Below are positions 1 through 6,819 of a DNA stretch of 26,198 nucleotides, in pieces. The stretch lies in contig CANOBT010000076.1 in assembly GCA_947564305.1 (NCBI GenBank), forward strand, positions 1 to 26,198, given 5' to 3'. Within the stretch, counting starts at the first letter, position 1; every line of letters begins with the position of its first letter. Under the pieces are notes generated by a model, which did no database searches, was not told the origin of the DNA, and saw nothing but the letters and a program-made list of their open reading frames with translations. Source of the stretch: an uncultured Lachnospiraceae bacterium (lineage in GTDB: Bacteria > Bacillota_A > Clostridia > Lachnospirales > Lachnospiraceae). Position numbers and translations under genes: made by a program.

Positions 1-348
1 GCCGCCTCTGTTGATGATATCCTCCATCTTCTTCCAGTGGAAATGCATGGGCGCCGTCTGTCCTTCCTTCACCAGAAGGAGCTTTTCTGCGTATGTCTTC
101 GTATATTTATCCATCTTAAGGTTTCCGTTCCGGATGGTGATGAGGGAAAATCCCACCTCGTCAAATCTTCCCAAGCCATAATCCGTGATATCCCATCCAA
201 GCATATTATCCCGGATTTCGTCGTACTCCGCGCCCTTACTCTCCCATTCTTTAGCCGTCCATTTGCAAAAGGGCGGGAGCTCAAAACCGTGTTTTTTTAC
301 CATCTCTTCCATATGCTTAATCTCTGCGTTGATTTTTGAACGTTTCAT
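1..348 (-). CDS. D-lyxose/D-mannose isomerase, N-terminal part (runs off left edge)
   Basis: The 116 codons that are visible read as the N-terminus of the D-lyxose ketol-isomerase family (DUF1498, cupin fold), which interconverts D-lyxose/D-xylulose and D-mannose/D-fructose. The signs are an opening MKRSKIN, then LPPFCKWTAKEW, the block DNMLGWDITDYG, and near the cut end MHFHWKKMEDIINRGG. The HxH of that last block is a metal ligand in the family. The gene is cut by the window edge, so the rest of the cupin is not visible. The start at 348 is chosen because AGAAGGAG lies 9 nt upstream. An in-frame ATG at 357 directly abuts that site and is too close. A hairpin terminator separates it from the upstream amidohydrolase, so it is probably transcribed on its own. 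The family call is from remembered motifs, and substrate preference cannot be told from this part. Confidence 0.85.
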   Translation of the reverse strand, partial: MKRSKINAEIKHMEEMVKKHGFELPPFCKWTAKEWESKGAEYDEIRDNMLGWDITDYGLGRFDEVGFSLITIRNGNLKMDKYTKTYAEKLLLVKEGQTAPMHFHWKKMEDIINRGG

Positions 349-487
349 TGCGGTCATCTCCTTCTTCTTATTCTTAAAAATTCCGCTGCAAAAGCAGGGC
401 ATTTTTCTCATTATAATCTATCTAAAGGACGATGCCAAGCTTGGGATTTAAAATCACCTCGAATCACTGCTATTGCTTGCGGAAATA

Positions 488-527
488 AAAGTCTCCGGAG
501 AACTTCTGCGCTCCGGAGACTTTTTTT
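488..527 (-). terminator. Rho-independent terminator after the amidohydrolase gene
   Basis: A perfect 10-bp stem GTCTCCGGAG / CTCCGGAGAC (491-500 and 511-520) encloses a 10-nt loop. Flanking A and T runs extend it at both ends, so it could work in either direction. On the minus strand it follows the amidohydrolase stop by about 50 nt and is followed by TTTTATTT. The rest of the 349-574 gap shows no gene. Confidence 0.85.
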
Positions 528-574
528 ATCTTCTCTTCTCGCCCTCAACGGACAATCCTCAAACAGACATATTT

Positions 575-1813
575 TTACATAAACATATTCCCGGTCCCCA
601 CATACCGGACTCCGTTCTCAAACACCCGCTTTCCGTCCATGGTCACCAGCTTTATGTCATTTAAGCACTTGATATCTTTGCTCAAATCCCCGCCCACAAC
701 GAGGATGTCCGCGTCAAGCCCTTCTTTTATCAGTCCTCTTTCCCCCTCAACGCCGAGCACCTTCGCCGGGTTGGAGGTAGCCGTCTGAATCGCCTGTACC
801 GGAGTGATGCCGTACTCCACCATATATTCAAGCTCCCTCGGCAGCGGAAGGAACGGCGACTGGTACATCACCATGTCCGTTCCGGCGATGACCGTCACGC
901 CCGTATCGTAAAACGCCTTAAAATTATCCCGGTACGCCTTGTACGCCGGCCCAAAATACTGGTAATCGTTAATCTCCTTCTGCATCACCGGGTCATTCAC
1001 CGGCGCGCCCGCATGGTTTTCCATTTTCTCCCTGCAAATGTCATACAGCAGCGTATACGCCATGATGGTCGGCGTCCAGGCAATCCCTTTCTCCGCCATC
1101 TGCTTTGCGTGGTCAACCGTCATAAAGGTTGCATGTTCGATAGTGTCAAATCCCGCGTCAATACACATCTGGATGCCCGGATTCGTCCCCGCATGGACGC
1201 CGCACTTGATGCCCCTCCTGTGGCACTCGTCAACCGCCGCGTCAAGCTCCTCCTGGGTAAACTCCGGGATATGGGAGCGGTGCGTCGTGAGGATTTTCAC
1301 CCAGTCCGCGCCGTCGCGCACCTGCCTGCGGATTTCCTTGCGGATTTCCCACGGCCCGTCCACTTCCACAGCCTCATCCCACGCATGTCCGCCGGTCATG
1401 CACATTCCGGCATCCGTATGGGTAATCTTCGGCACGACTACAAAGCCTTTCTCCGCCGCCAGCTTTAAGTTCTTGCAGACCCCGTGGGCGGAACACATAT
1501 CCCGCACCGACGTAATGCCCCGCTCAAAAGCAGCCTGGGCGTGCTGGAGCGCATAGAGCATAATAAGCTGCGGCCCGTAGTTAAAGCTGTCGGGCTGGGA
1601 ATAATAGTACCCCAGATGGGCATGCATATCACAAAGCCCCGGCAGTATCGTTGCATCGCCGTAATCCTTTACCTCCTCTTCCGGAAACTGGGCGGTAAGC
1701 TCCGCCTTCGGGGCAATCTTCTTAATCTTTCCGTCTGCTCCTGTCAAAACAGCCTGACCCTCAAGGACAGTCTTGCCGTCGCCTGTCATGAGATGGCTTG
1801 CACAAATAATCAT
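575..1813 (-). CDS. Metal-dependent amidohydrolase (imidazolonepropionase/prolidase-like)
   Basis: This is a 412-residue cytoplasmic hydrolase of the amidohydrolase superfamily. The metal site reads in order as H64-x-H66 in DMHAHLG, a lysine at about 173 in WVKILTTH (the position that is carboxylated in many members), H207 in HAGTNPG, H227 in IEHATF and D313 in AGTDMVM. The N- and C-terminal ends (SHLMTGDG, and LDADILVVGGD to the end) form the usual small beta-sandwich around the barrel. Length is normal for the Xaa-Pro dipeptidase / imidazolonepropionase-like branch, but the substrate cannot be deduced. The start at 1813 has AGGAGG eight bases upstream. The reading frame stays open upstream to 1855, but that stretch lacks a ribosome site. 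It stands alone, with a terminator downstream and a possible extended -10 promoter near 2090. Confidence 0.85.
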   Translation of the reverse strand: MIICASHLMTGDGKTVLEGQAVLTGADGKIKKIAPKAELTAQFPEEEVKDYGDATILPGLCDMHAHLGYYYSQPDSFNYGPQLIMLYALQHAQAAFERGITSVRDMCSAHGVCKNLKLAAEKGFVVVPKITHTDAGMCMTGGHAWDEAVEVDGPWEIRKEIRRQVRDGADWVKILTTHRSHIPEFTQEELDAAVDECHRRGIKCGVHAGTNPGIQMCIDAGFDTIEHATFMTVDHAKQMAEKGIAWTPTIMAYTLLYDICREKMENHAGAPVNDPVMQKEINDYQYFGPAYKAYRDNFKAFYDTGVTVIAGTDMVMYQSPFLPLPRELEYMVEYGITPVQAIQTATSNPAKVLGVEGERGLIKEGLDADILVVGGDLSKDIKCLNDIKLVTMDGKRVFENGVRYVGTGNMFM

Positions 1814-1935
1814 ATCTTGTACCTCCTGAAAAATGTGATTGGAGCCAAAATACATTGGGAATGGTATGCGGGATGGGCTGGCACATGCAGGACGGCGGTC
1901 CGGGTTGCCTGTGTACTGCAGGGGCCTGTATCGGC

Positions 1936-2034
1936 ATACCTTGACGGGCGTAGTCCGTCTGCGCCTTGGGCGCTTGTATTGCGGGATACCCTGAGGGTAT
2001 ACCTTGACGGACGAAGTCTGCCTGCGCCTTGGGC
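1936..2034. repeat. Imperfect 36-bp direct repeat in the 1814-2139 gap
   Basis: Two 36-bp copies (1936-1971 and 1999-2034) share ATACCTTGACGG, then GTCTGCGCCTTGGGC with four or five differences. The spacing between copy starts is 63 bp, a multiple of three. A partial ATACC..GAGGGTAT inverted motif (1986-2000) lies between them. On the minus strand this gives a repeated PKAQ.D..RQG reading frame, but there is no start or ribosome site, so it is not called a gene. The 326-bp gap otherwise holds only the amidohydrolase leader and a possible promoter. It resembles a dispersed intergenic repeat, although copies elsewhere in the genome cannot be checked here. Confidence 0.6.
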
Positions 2035-2084
2035 ATATTTTTTATGTATTTTGACTTGGAATGATATTGGGATATCTTGTTGAT

Positions 2085-2093
2085 ATTATAGCA
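2085..2093 (-). promoter_or_regulatory. Possible extended -10 promoter for the amidohydrolase
   Basis: The minus strand reads TGCTATAAT, a perfect extended -10 element, between the toxin stop and the amidohydrolase. No convincing -35 box lies 16-18 nt upstream. If used, the leader would be about 270 nt long and would carry the 36-bp repeats. Confidence 0.4.
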
Positions 2094-2139
2094 CTTTTTA
2101 TTAGACTATGGTACGAATTTTTAAAAATATTGGAATGAT

Positions 2140-2412
2140 TCAGAATAAATCAGAGTGTGTTCCTGTGCGAAACAAGAACAGTTCAAGTTCTTCGCGGTCT
2201 ATACGGTAAACCAAAAGCCAGTCCGGCTCAATATGGCATTCGCGAAATCCCCTGTAACTGCCGGTCAGTCCGTGATCACGGTACTTTTCATCCAGCTTTC
2301 GCCCCTGCGCCAGAGTATTGACAACCTCCCGCAAATGCCCTATCTTGCATCCTCGCTTTTCTGCGCGTTTTAAATCCCTTTTAAACTGATTGGAGGGAAC
2401 TATTTTAAGCAT
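2140..2412 (-). CDS. YafQ-family mRNA interferase toxin (type II toxin-antitoxin)
   Basis: A 90-residue RelE/YafQ-fold toxin, expected to cleave mRNA on the ribosome. The C-terminal half carries the family's active-site pattern: H47, H60, D64-W65 (EPDWLLVYRI), R82 and H86 (LFLFRTGTHSDLF). The N-terminal FKRDLKRAEKRG helix and the DHGLTGSYRGFRECHI block are also typical. Length is normal and no disruption is seen. The ATG at 2412 has GGAGGTG seven bases upstream. A TTG at 2418 also fits the frame but is too close to that site. The gene overlaps the antitoxin stop by 8 nt (ATGCTTAA), so translation is probably coupled, with antitoxin made first. All expected catalytic residues are present, so an active toxin is likely. 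Confidence 0.9.
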   Translation of the reverse strand: MLKIVPSNQFKRDLKRAEKRGCKIGHLREVVNTLAQGRKLDEKYRDHGLTGSYRGFRECHIEPDWLLVYRIDREELELFLFRTGTHSDLF

Positions 2413-2686
2413 CGTCAAACACCTCCCCCATCATTTCATCAAAAGAATCATATCTTTTATATTTGTCCGGATTTCTCTTCATTTCCTCGTATTCATTGAG
2501 TGCCGCCCTGGTCTGTGCATTGTAGGGCGGACGCTTTATCTCAAAAGGAATACCGTCGTGATTGACCGCACAGCGGAGAAACATCGTGATTGCAGAGGAC
2601 ATATTTAACCCAAGGTCATTAAATAACGCCTCTGCCTCCTGTTTCAACGCTGAATCCACACGTACATTAATATTTGTTGCAGACAT
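2405..2686 (-). CDS. RelB/DinJ-family antitoxin
   Basis: A 93-residue antitoxin preceding the YafQ-type toxin. The N-terminus (TNINVRVDSALKQEAEALF to SSAITMFLRCAV) is the ribbon-helix-helix DNA-binding domain of RelB/DinJ proteins. It should repress the operon promoter as a dimer. The C-terminal part (PPYNAQTRAALNEYEEM to GEVFDDA) is the acidic segment that wraps the toxin. The start is set at 2686, where AGGTG lies nine bases upstream. The frame stays open to 2740 but runs into the promoter, so longer starts are unlikely. Partner, order and overlap agree with the family. Confidence 0.9.
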   Translation of the reverse strand: MSATNINVRVDSALKQEAEALFNDLGLNMSSAITMFLRCAVNHDGIPFEIKRPPYNAQTRAALNEYEEMKRNPDKYKRYDSFDEMMGEVFDDA

Positions 2687-2711
2687 ATCATCTATCACCT
2701 CGCTTAACATT

Positions 2712-2740
2712 ATTATATGTACATTTGCAAACATCGTCAA
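2712..2740 (-). promoter_or_regulatory. Promoter and likely autoregulation site of the toxin-antitoxin operon
   Basis: On the minus strand TTGACG (-35, 2735-2740) and TATAAT (-10, 2712-2717) are separated by exactly 17 nt. An 8-bp palindrome ATGTACAT (2717-2724) touches the -10 box and is a reasonable operator half for the ribbon-helix-helix antitoxin, though that role is inferred. Confidence 0.75.
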
Positions 2741-2770
2741 TACATTTCATCACTTTGTTTTATATTTGTT

Positions 2771-3346
2771 TTACATACCCAGCGCCCGGAACACCCGGCA
2801 GGGGTTCCCCGCCGCCACACAGTTATCCGGCACATCCCGGGTCACCACGCTGCCTGCGCCCACTACGCTGTTCTCCCCGACAGTCACCCCCGGCAGGATA
2901 ATGCATCCGCCGCCAATCCATGCGTTGTCCCGAATCACCACCGGCCGCGCATAGGTGCGGAAAAATGTCGTTCCCCGCTCCTTCCAGTCCGGCACAAGCC
3001 GCTCTTTCGGCAACACCGGGTGGGATGCAGTGTAAATCTGCACATTGGACGCAATCATCACCTGATTGCCGATATGAATCTCCTGATTGTCCACAAAGGT
3101 ACAATTCATGCCGATGACCACATTATTTCCGATAAAGATATTATCCCCGTGGTCACAGTAAAGCGGCGCATCGACCAGCACATTCTCCCCCACCGTTCCA
3201 AAAAGCTCCCGCAAAATAGACTCCCTCTTCCCGGCATCCTCATAATCCGCAAGATAATACTCTCTGGTAAGCCTCCTGGCTTTGGCAATCTGCGCCAAAA
3301 TCATGCTGTCCGCCGTCTCTAAAAAATCTTTTTCCTCGTAATACAT
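2771..3346 (-). CDS. Sugar O-acetyltransferase (maltose/galactoside acetyltransferase family)
   Basis: A 191-residue left-handed beta-helix acetyltransferase of the LacA/Maa family, moving an acetyl group from acetyl-CoA to a sugar hydroxyl in the cytoplasm. Residues 1-55 form the helical Maa N-terminal domain (MYYEEKDFLETADSM, ILRELFG). From about 56 the hexapeptide repeats begin (IGNNVVIG, IGNQVMIA, IGGGCIILPGVTVGENSVVGAGSVV). The catalytic histidine is H109 in YTASHPV, and the C-terminal AAGNPCRVFR is standard. Length is normal. AGGAGG lies seven bases before the start. The gene follows the AraC-type regulator by 115 nt on the same strand, so they may share control, but the acceptor sugar is unknown. 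Confidence 0.9.
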   Translation of the reverse strand: MYYEEKDFLETADSMILAQIAKARRLTREYYLADYEDAGKRESILRELFGTVGENVLVDAPLYCDHGDNIFIGNNVVIGMNCTFVDNQEIHIGNQVMIASNVQIYTASHPVLPKERLVPDWKERGTTFFRTYARPVVIRDNAWIGGGCIILPGVTVGENSVVGAGSVVTRDVPDNCVAAGNPCRVFRALGM

Positions 3347-3461
3347 CCAATCCCTCCTGACTGCATACTGCTAGGGGCAAGCTCTGTCCTGCTCCCGGCA
3401 TTTTCAAATGATGCTGTCATTATCATGCATTTTCCAAGAAAAATCTATACGATTTCCGCCT

Positions 3462-4373
3462 TTATCTGTCACAATCCTGCCATCTTTCCCGGTACTGCGT
3501 AGGCGTACAGCCGGCGTACTCCCGAAAAACCTTTCCGAAATAACTGCCGCTCCCCAACCCGCAGGCATGGCTTACATCCGTGACCGTCTCTTTCCCTCCC
3601 GCCAGCATCCGACATGCCATCTGCAGCCGGTAGCTTTTCATATATTCCACAGGCGTCATGTTAAGGCACCCCCGAAACACCCGGAAACACTCCCGCTCGC
3701 TTAAAAACGCTGCCGCCGCCACCTCCGACACGGCAATCTTTTCCGGGTAATGCTCATGGATGTAGACCATCATCCGCTTGAGCCTGTCACTGTCTCTCCC
3801 CGGTTCCCCCTTCTCCCCCGGCGCGGGTTTTACCTGACCGAAAAGCATCAGCCAAAGCTCCGATAAGATATTCCTGAGTTTCATCTCATACCCGAATCCG
3901 TCAGGCTGCAGACGAAAGGATTCCCGCAAAAGGGCTAACGGCTCTTCCTGCGCCGGATTTTCCGGAGACAGCACTGCCATCTCCCTCTGCCCGGACGCCG
4001 TCACCGGGAAAATATATTTCCGGGCAATCCTGCTGCCCCTCTCCCCCGCAAGGAAGGACGCATCAAAGATGTGGAGGAGCTGGACAGTCTCTTCCTTCTG
4101 TGACAAAGCCTTCGTCATATGGAGGACATTGGAGTTAAGCATCCCGCCGCTGCCCGCCGGAAACACCCATTTGCCCTTGGGCGTATTATACTCCAAAGCA
4201 CCGCTCTCCACATAGAAAAGCTCCACCGCCCTGTGCCAGTGCCACGGCACAAACCGTCCGATATACTTGTCAAGCTCCGCCCGGGAGGCGATGTACGGAA
4301 AATCATCCGCAAACCCCGGGAGCAGCTCTTCCCTCGTGCCGGTATGGAATTCAATTTTCTGGATAGATTTCAT
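3462..4373 (-). CDS. AraC-family transcriptional regulator with cupin sensor domain
   Basis: A 303-residue regulator. The N-terminal part has the cupin-like AraC sensor (FVPWHWHRAVELFYVESGALEY at about 41-62, then a GGMLNSNVLHM segment), typical of sugar-binding members. From about 205 to the end lies the double helix-turn-helix DNA-binding domain: IAVSEVAAAAFLSERECFRVF for the first helix pair, VTDVSHACGLGSGSYFGKVFREYAG for the second, then the TPTQYRERW signature. AGGGGG sits just before the start at 4373. It lies upstream of the acetyltransferase and downstream of a possible 43-residue gene on the same strand. Its effector and targets are not visible; control of the neighbouring acetyltransferase is a guess from position. 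Confidence 0.88.
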   Translation of the reverse strand: MKSIQKIEFHTGTREELLPGFADDFPYIASRAELDKYIGRFVPWHWHRAVELFYVESGALEYNTPKGKWVFPAGSGGMLNSNVLHMTKALSQKEETVQLLHIFDASFLAGERGSRIARKYIFPVTASGQREMAVLSPENPAQEEPLALLRESFRLQPDGFGYEMKLRNILSELWLMLFGQVKPAPGEKGEPGRDSDRLKRMMVYIHEHYPEKIAVSEVAAAAFLSERECFRVFRGCLNMTPVEYMKSYRLQMACRMLAGGKETVTDVSHACGLGSGSYFGKVFREYAGCTPTQYRERWQDCDR

Positions 4374-4381
4374 GGAACCCC

Positions 4382-4513
4382 CTATTCCGATGCCCTTACC
4401 GCAAACCCTTCATGTATTCCAACCGGCACCTCATCGCCAAAAGAATACTTTTCTATCGTATCACCCGCAAAATGATAAACAGTAATCCTGTCTTTAAAGA
4501 CATTATAGGACAT
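4382..4513 (-). CDS. Possible small protein of 43 residues, unknown function
   Basis: An open frame of 44 codons begins MSYNVFKDRITVYHFAG and ends GIHEGFAVRASE. Its stop lies 8 nt before the AraC-type start and touches that gene's ribosome site, which suggests coupling. Codon choice and the mixed, soluble composition look protein-like, with no signal peptide or membrane segment. The ribosome site is weak (GGGTG, six bases upstream). It may be a real small gene, or the tail of a deleted longer gene. I do not recognise it. Confidence 0.35.
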   Translation of the reverse strand: MSYNVFKDRITVYHFAGDTIEKYSFGDEVPVGIHEGFAVRASE

Positions 4514-4641
4514 ATTTTACACCCGCTCAACATTTTTAAATACGGATTCCCAAATTCCCACTTCTATGTGCAATAATAATATAAAAATTTTTCACATTCT
4601 GCCCTTTTCGACTGTTATACATAATGAGGAGGTGGATAGAC

Positions 4642-5166
4642 GTGGCAGACGGAGCAAAAAAACTTTCCGAGCTGACTGCTGATGATGCAGAAGAAATTAT
4701 CCGCGACAATTATAACGCTATCTATAAATACTGCTATTGGCAGGTTAAGAATTGTTCTGATGCCGAAGATTTGACACAAGAAACATTTTTACATTTTGTA
4801 CAGGCAATCTCCGATTATTCCGACCGCGGAAAGCCCAAAGCATTTTTGTATACCATAGCGAAAAATCTTTGCATCAATTTCCGGAAAAAGAGCAAAGCGA
4901 TTTCTCTCGCAGACATAGACAATACAGCATTTGAAGAATCCAAAGCAGAAGAAATTGAAAATAAGATAATCCTGGAAAAATACATCAGAGAACTGACATC
5001 CGAACAGCAGGAAATCCTGTTACTCCGCTACGGCCAGGAATTACAGGTAAATGAGATTGCAAGAATACTAAACCTAAACAGATTTGCAGTCATGTATCGA
5101 ATGAAAACATCGATAAAAAATTTAAAAAAGAAATTGGAGAACGGAGGATATTCCTTTGAAAAATAG
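4642..5166 (+). CDS. ECF-type sigma-70 family RNA polymerase sigma factor
   Basis: A 174-residue sigma factor with the two-domain ECF layout. Region 2 runs from about 18 to 85 (YNAIYKYCYWQVKN, then SDAEDLTQETFLHF, then PKAFLYTIAKNLCINFRK, the -10 recognition segment). Region 4 runs from about 115 to 165 (LTSEQQEILLLRYGQELQVNEIARILNLN, the helix-turn-helix for the -35 box). The start is taken as GTG at 4642 because GAGGAGGTGG lies six bases upstream; the in-frame ATG at 4624 overlaps that same site. It heads a four-gene operon and overlaps the next gene by 11 nt. The likely partner is the membrane protein that follows, as an anti-sigma-like sensor. The regulon may include its own operon, but no clear ECF promoter could be assigned in 4514-4641. 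Confidence 0.9.
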   Translation: MADGAKKLSELTADDAEEIIRDNYNAIYKYCYWQVKNCSDAEDLTQETFLHFVQAISDYSDRGKPKAFLYTIAKNLCINFRKKSKAISLADIDNTAFEESKAEEIENKIILEKYIRELTSEQQEILLLRYGQELQVNEIARILNLNRFAVMYRMKTSIKNLKKKLENGGYSFEK

Positions 5167-5950
5167 CTTGAAAAATCATTTAAAAATCATTTACGGCGAT
5201 ATACCGCTCCCTTTCGACCATAAGAATATGGATGATACCATTTTTAAAGCAAGACAGATTATGACAGCTCTTGTCCATGCCGATAATAATATTTCTTTTT
5301 GGGAATTTTTCTGGCGCCAACTTCGTTTCATCAAAAAAGAAGTCTGGGCCATCCAGTTTGGCACCATATTATTTTGCGGCTTTCTCCTGTTTTACAGTCC
5401 GGGAAAAAAGGATGTTATCGGACAGATTGCAGCACTCCTGCCTTTATGTTTTATCGCCGGAACCGGGGAATTATCAAAGGCATTTGTGAACCAGACAGCG
5501 GAAATGGAAATGGCAGCCCGTTTCACCTTGCAGCAGGTATTGCTGTCAAGAATCACACTGCTCGGCCTGGCTGATTTACTGCTTTTATCCTTTATCAGCA
5601 TTCTTACAACGTGTTACTTAGAAATAAGCCTGATTTATGCGTTTATGTATTTTTGTGTTCCTTTCCTCATCACTTCCTTTACTTGTTTATTCATCCTTAA
5701 TCATGTCAGGACAAAGGAATGCAATTATTACTGTGCAGCAGCAGGGATGGCCATTATGATGATTTCCTTTTATGCCTCTCAAAAAATACCTGTATTATAT
5801 ACATCTTCACTGATAGGTGCCTGGTATTTACTGTTTGCCGCAGCATTATCAGGGGTACTTATTGAATGCATGGCTTTCGTAAAAAACTGTAAAAAAATCT
5901 GCTGCAAATACTTGCTGCCGAAGGAGGTCACTTTATGGAACTTACATTAG
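5156..5950 (+). CDS. Six-helix membrane protein, possible anti-sigma/transport partner
   Basis: A 264-residue protein that I cannot assign to a named family. Residues 1-60 are hydrophilic (MKNSLKNHLKIIYGDIPLPF onward). About six hydrophobic helices follow: roughly 62-80, 85-105, 130-150, 155-180, 195-215 and 220-245. It starts with TTG at 5156, supported by GGAGGA six bases upstream and by overlap with the sigma stop. It also overlaps the next gene by 16 nt, so the whole cassette is translationally coupled. A soluble N-terminus plus membrane helices directly after an ECF sigma fits an anti-sigma factor, but no zinc-binding HxxxCxxC motif is present. It could equally be a second membrane subunit of the ABC transporter. 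Confidence 0.75.
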   Translation: MKNSLKNHLKIIYGDIPLPFDHKNMDDTIFKARQIMTALVHADNNISFWEFFWRQLRFIKKEVWAIQFGTILFCGFLLFYSPGKKDVIGQIAALLPLCFIAGTGELSKAFVNQTAEMEMAARFTLQQVLLSRITLLGLADLLLLSFISILTTCYLEISLIYAFMYFCVPFLITSFTCLFILNHVRTKECNYYCAAAGMAIMMISFYASQKIPVLYTSSLIGAWYLLFAAALSGVLIECMAFVKNCKKICCKYLLPKEVTLWNLH

Positions 5951-6819
5951 ACAGGCTGAATAAGAAGTTTGGGGATAAAATTGCGGTCAACAATGTAACG
6001 GCTGTATTTACGAACGGCATATACGGCCTGTTGGGGGCAAACGGCGCCGGGAAGACTACACTCATGCGTATGATCTGCGATGTAGTGACTCCTACTTCCG
6101 GCAAAATCCTGGCAGACGGAGACCGCGCGGATAAACTGGGAGAAAACTACCGGAAATTACTGGGCTATCTCCCGCAAAATTTCGGCTATTATCCGGACTA
6201 TACCGCAAAAGAATTTATGTACTATATCGCAGCATTAAAAGGAATCCCGAAAAGGCAGGCAAAGCATCAGGCAAAGCAGCTGCTGGAATTGGTGTCGCTT
6301 TCAACCGTCGCGGACAAGAAGATAAAAACATTTTCCGGCGGCATGAAACAGCGGTTAGGCATCGCACAGGCAATCTTAGGGAATCCTAAAATCCTTATCC
6401 TCGACGAGCCCACGGCAGGGCTTGACCCCAGGGAACGGGTACGTTTCCGCAATCTGATTGCCGATTTTGCCCAGGATAAAATCGTCCTGCTTTCTACACA
6501 TATCGTATCTGATGTAGAACACATTGCAGATGATATCATCATAATGAAAAACGGGAAATTTATACTTTCTGCCCCCGCCGGGGAAATCGTTCATGAAATG
6601 GACGGAAAAGTGTGGGAATGCAGCTTTCCAAACGAAAAAGCAGATGAAATATGCAGCCGGCATTGTGTGGCAAATCTTCATCACGGCAAAGACGGAAGGG
6701 TTTTCATGCGTCTTATCAGCGGGCAAAAACCTTCGTCCAATGCGGTCTTAGCCGAACCGTCATTAGAAGATCTATATTTATATCATTTCCAGAACAGCAA
6801 AGGAGGGAGAAGAAAATGA
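5935..6819 (+). CDS. ABC transporter ATP-binding protein (drug/peptide type)
   Basis: A 294-residue ATPase. Walker A is GANGAGKTT at 34-42, the Q-loop is LPQNFGYYP near 79-87, the signature is FSGGMKQR at 133-140, and Walker B is ILILDEP at 153-159 followed by TAGLDP and the switch histidine in LLSTHIVSDVEH. This pattern is that of the ABC-2 exporters for drugs, lantibiotics or lipids (BcrA/CcmA type). The last 70 residues are an accessory C-terminal domain usual in that group. AAGGAGG precedes the ATG at 5935. The stop overlaps the permease start (ATGA). Together with the sigma and membrane genes it forms one operon, so the transporter is probably made under ECF control, perhaps in response to envelope stress. 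Confidence 0.9.
   Translation: MELTLDRLNKKFGDKIAVNNVTAVFTNGIYGLLGANGAGKTTLMRMICDVVTPTSGKILADGDRADKLGENYRKLLGYLPQNFGYYPDYTAKEFMYYIAALKGIPKRQAKHQAKQLLELVSLSTVADKKIKTFSGGMKQRLGIAQAILGNPKILILDEPTAGLDPRERVRFRNLIADFAQDKIVLLSTHIVSDVEHIADDIIIMKNGKFILSAPAGEIVHEMDGKVWECSFPNEKADEICSRHCVANLHHGKDGRVFMRLISGQKPSSNAVLAEPSLEDLYLYHFQNSKGGRRK

Noticed and set aside
69..284. 71-codon minus-strand frame near the left edge
   Set aside because: It lies in another frame of the D-lyxose isomerase gene, which has clear family motifs and a good ribosome site.
1013..1556. Plus-strand frames of 151 and 172 codons opposite the amidohydrolase
   Set aside because: Antisense shadows of a well-supported gene, without a recognised protein pattern.
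1814..1855. Longer N-terminus for the amidohydrolase
   Set aside because: The strong AGGAGG site sits just before 1813, and the extra residues do not look like family sequence.
1761..2036. Minus-strand frame with repeated PKAQ..RQG
   Set aside because: It overlaps the amidohydrolase start, lacks a ribosome site, and its repeats come from the 36-bp DNA repeat.
4514..4641. ECF-type autoregulated promoter before the sigma gene
   Set aside because: Several A/T-rich candidates exist but none has a convincing -35/-10 pair of either ECF or housekeeping type.
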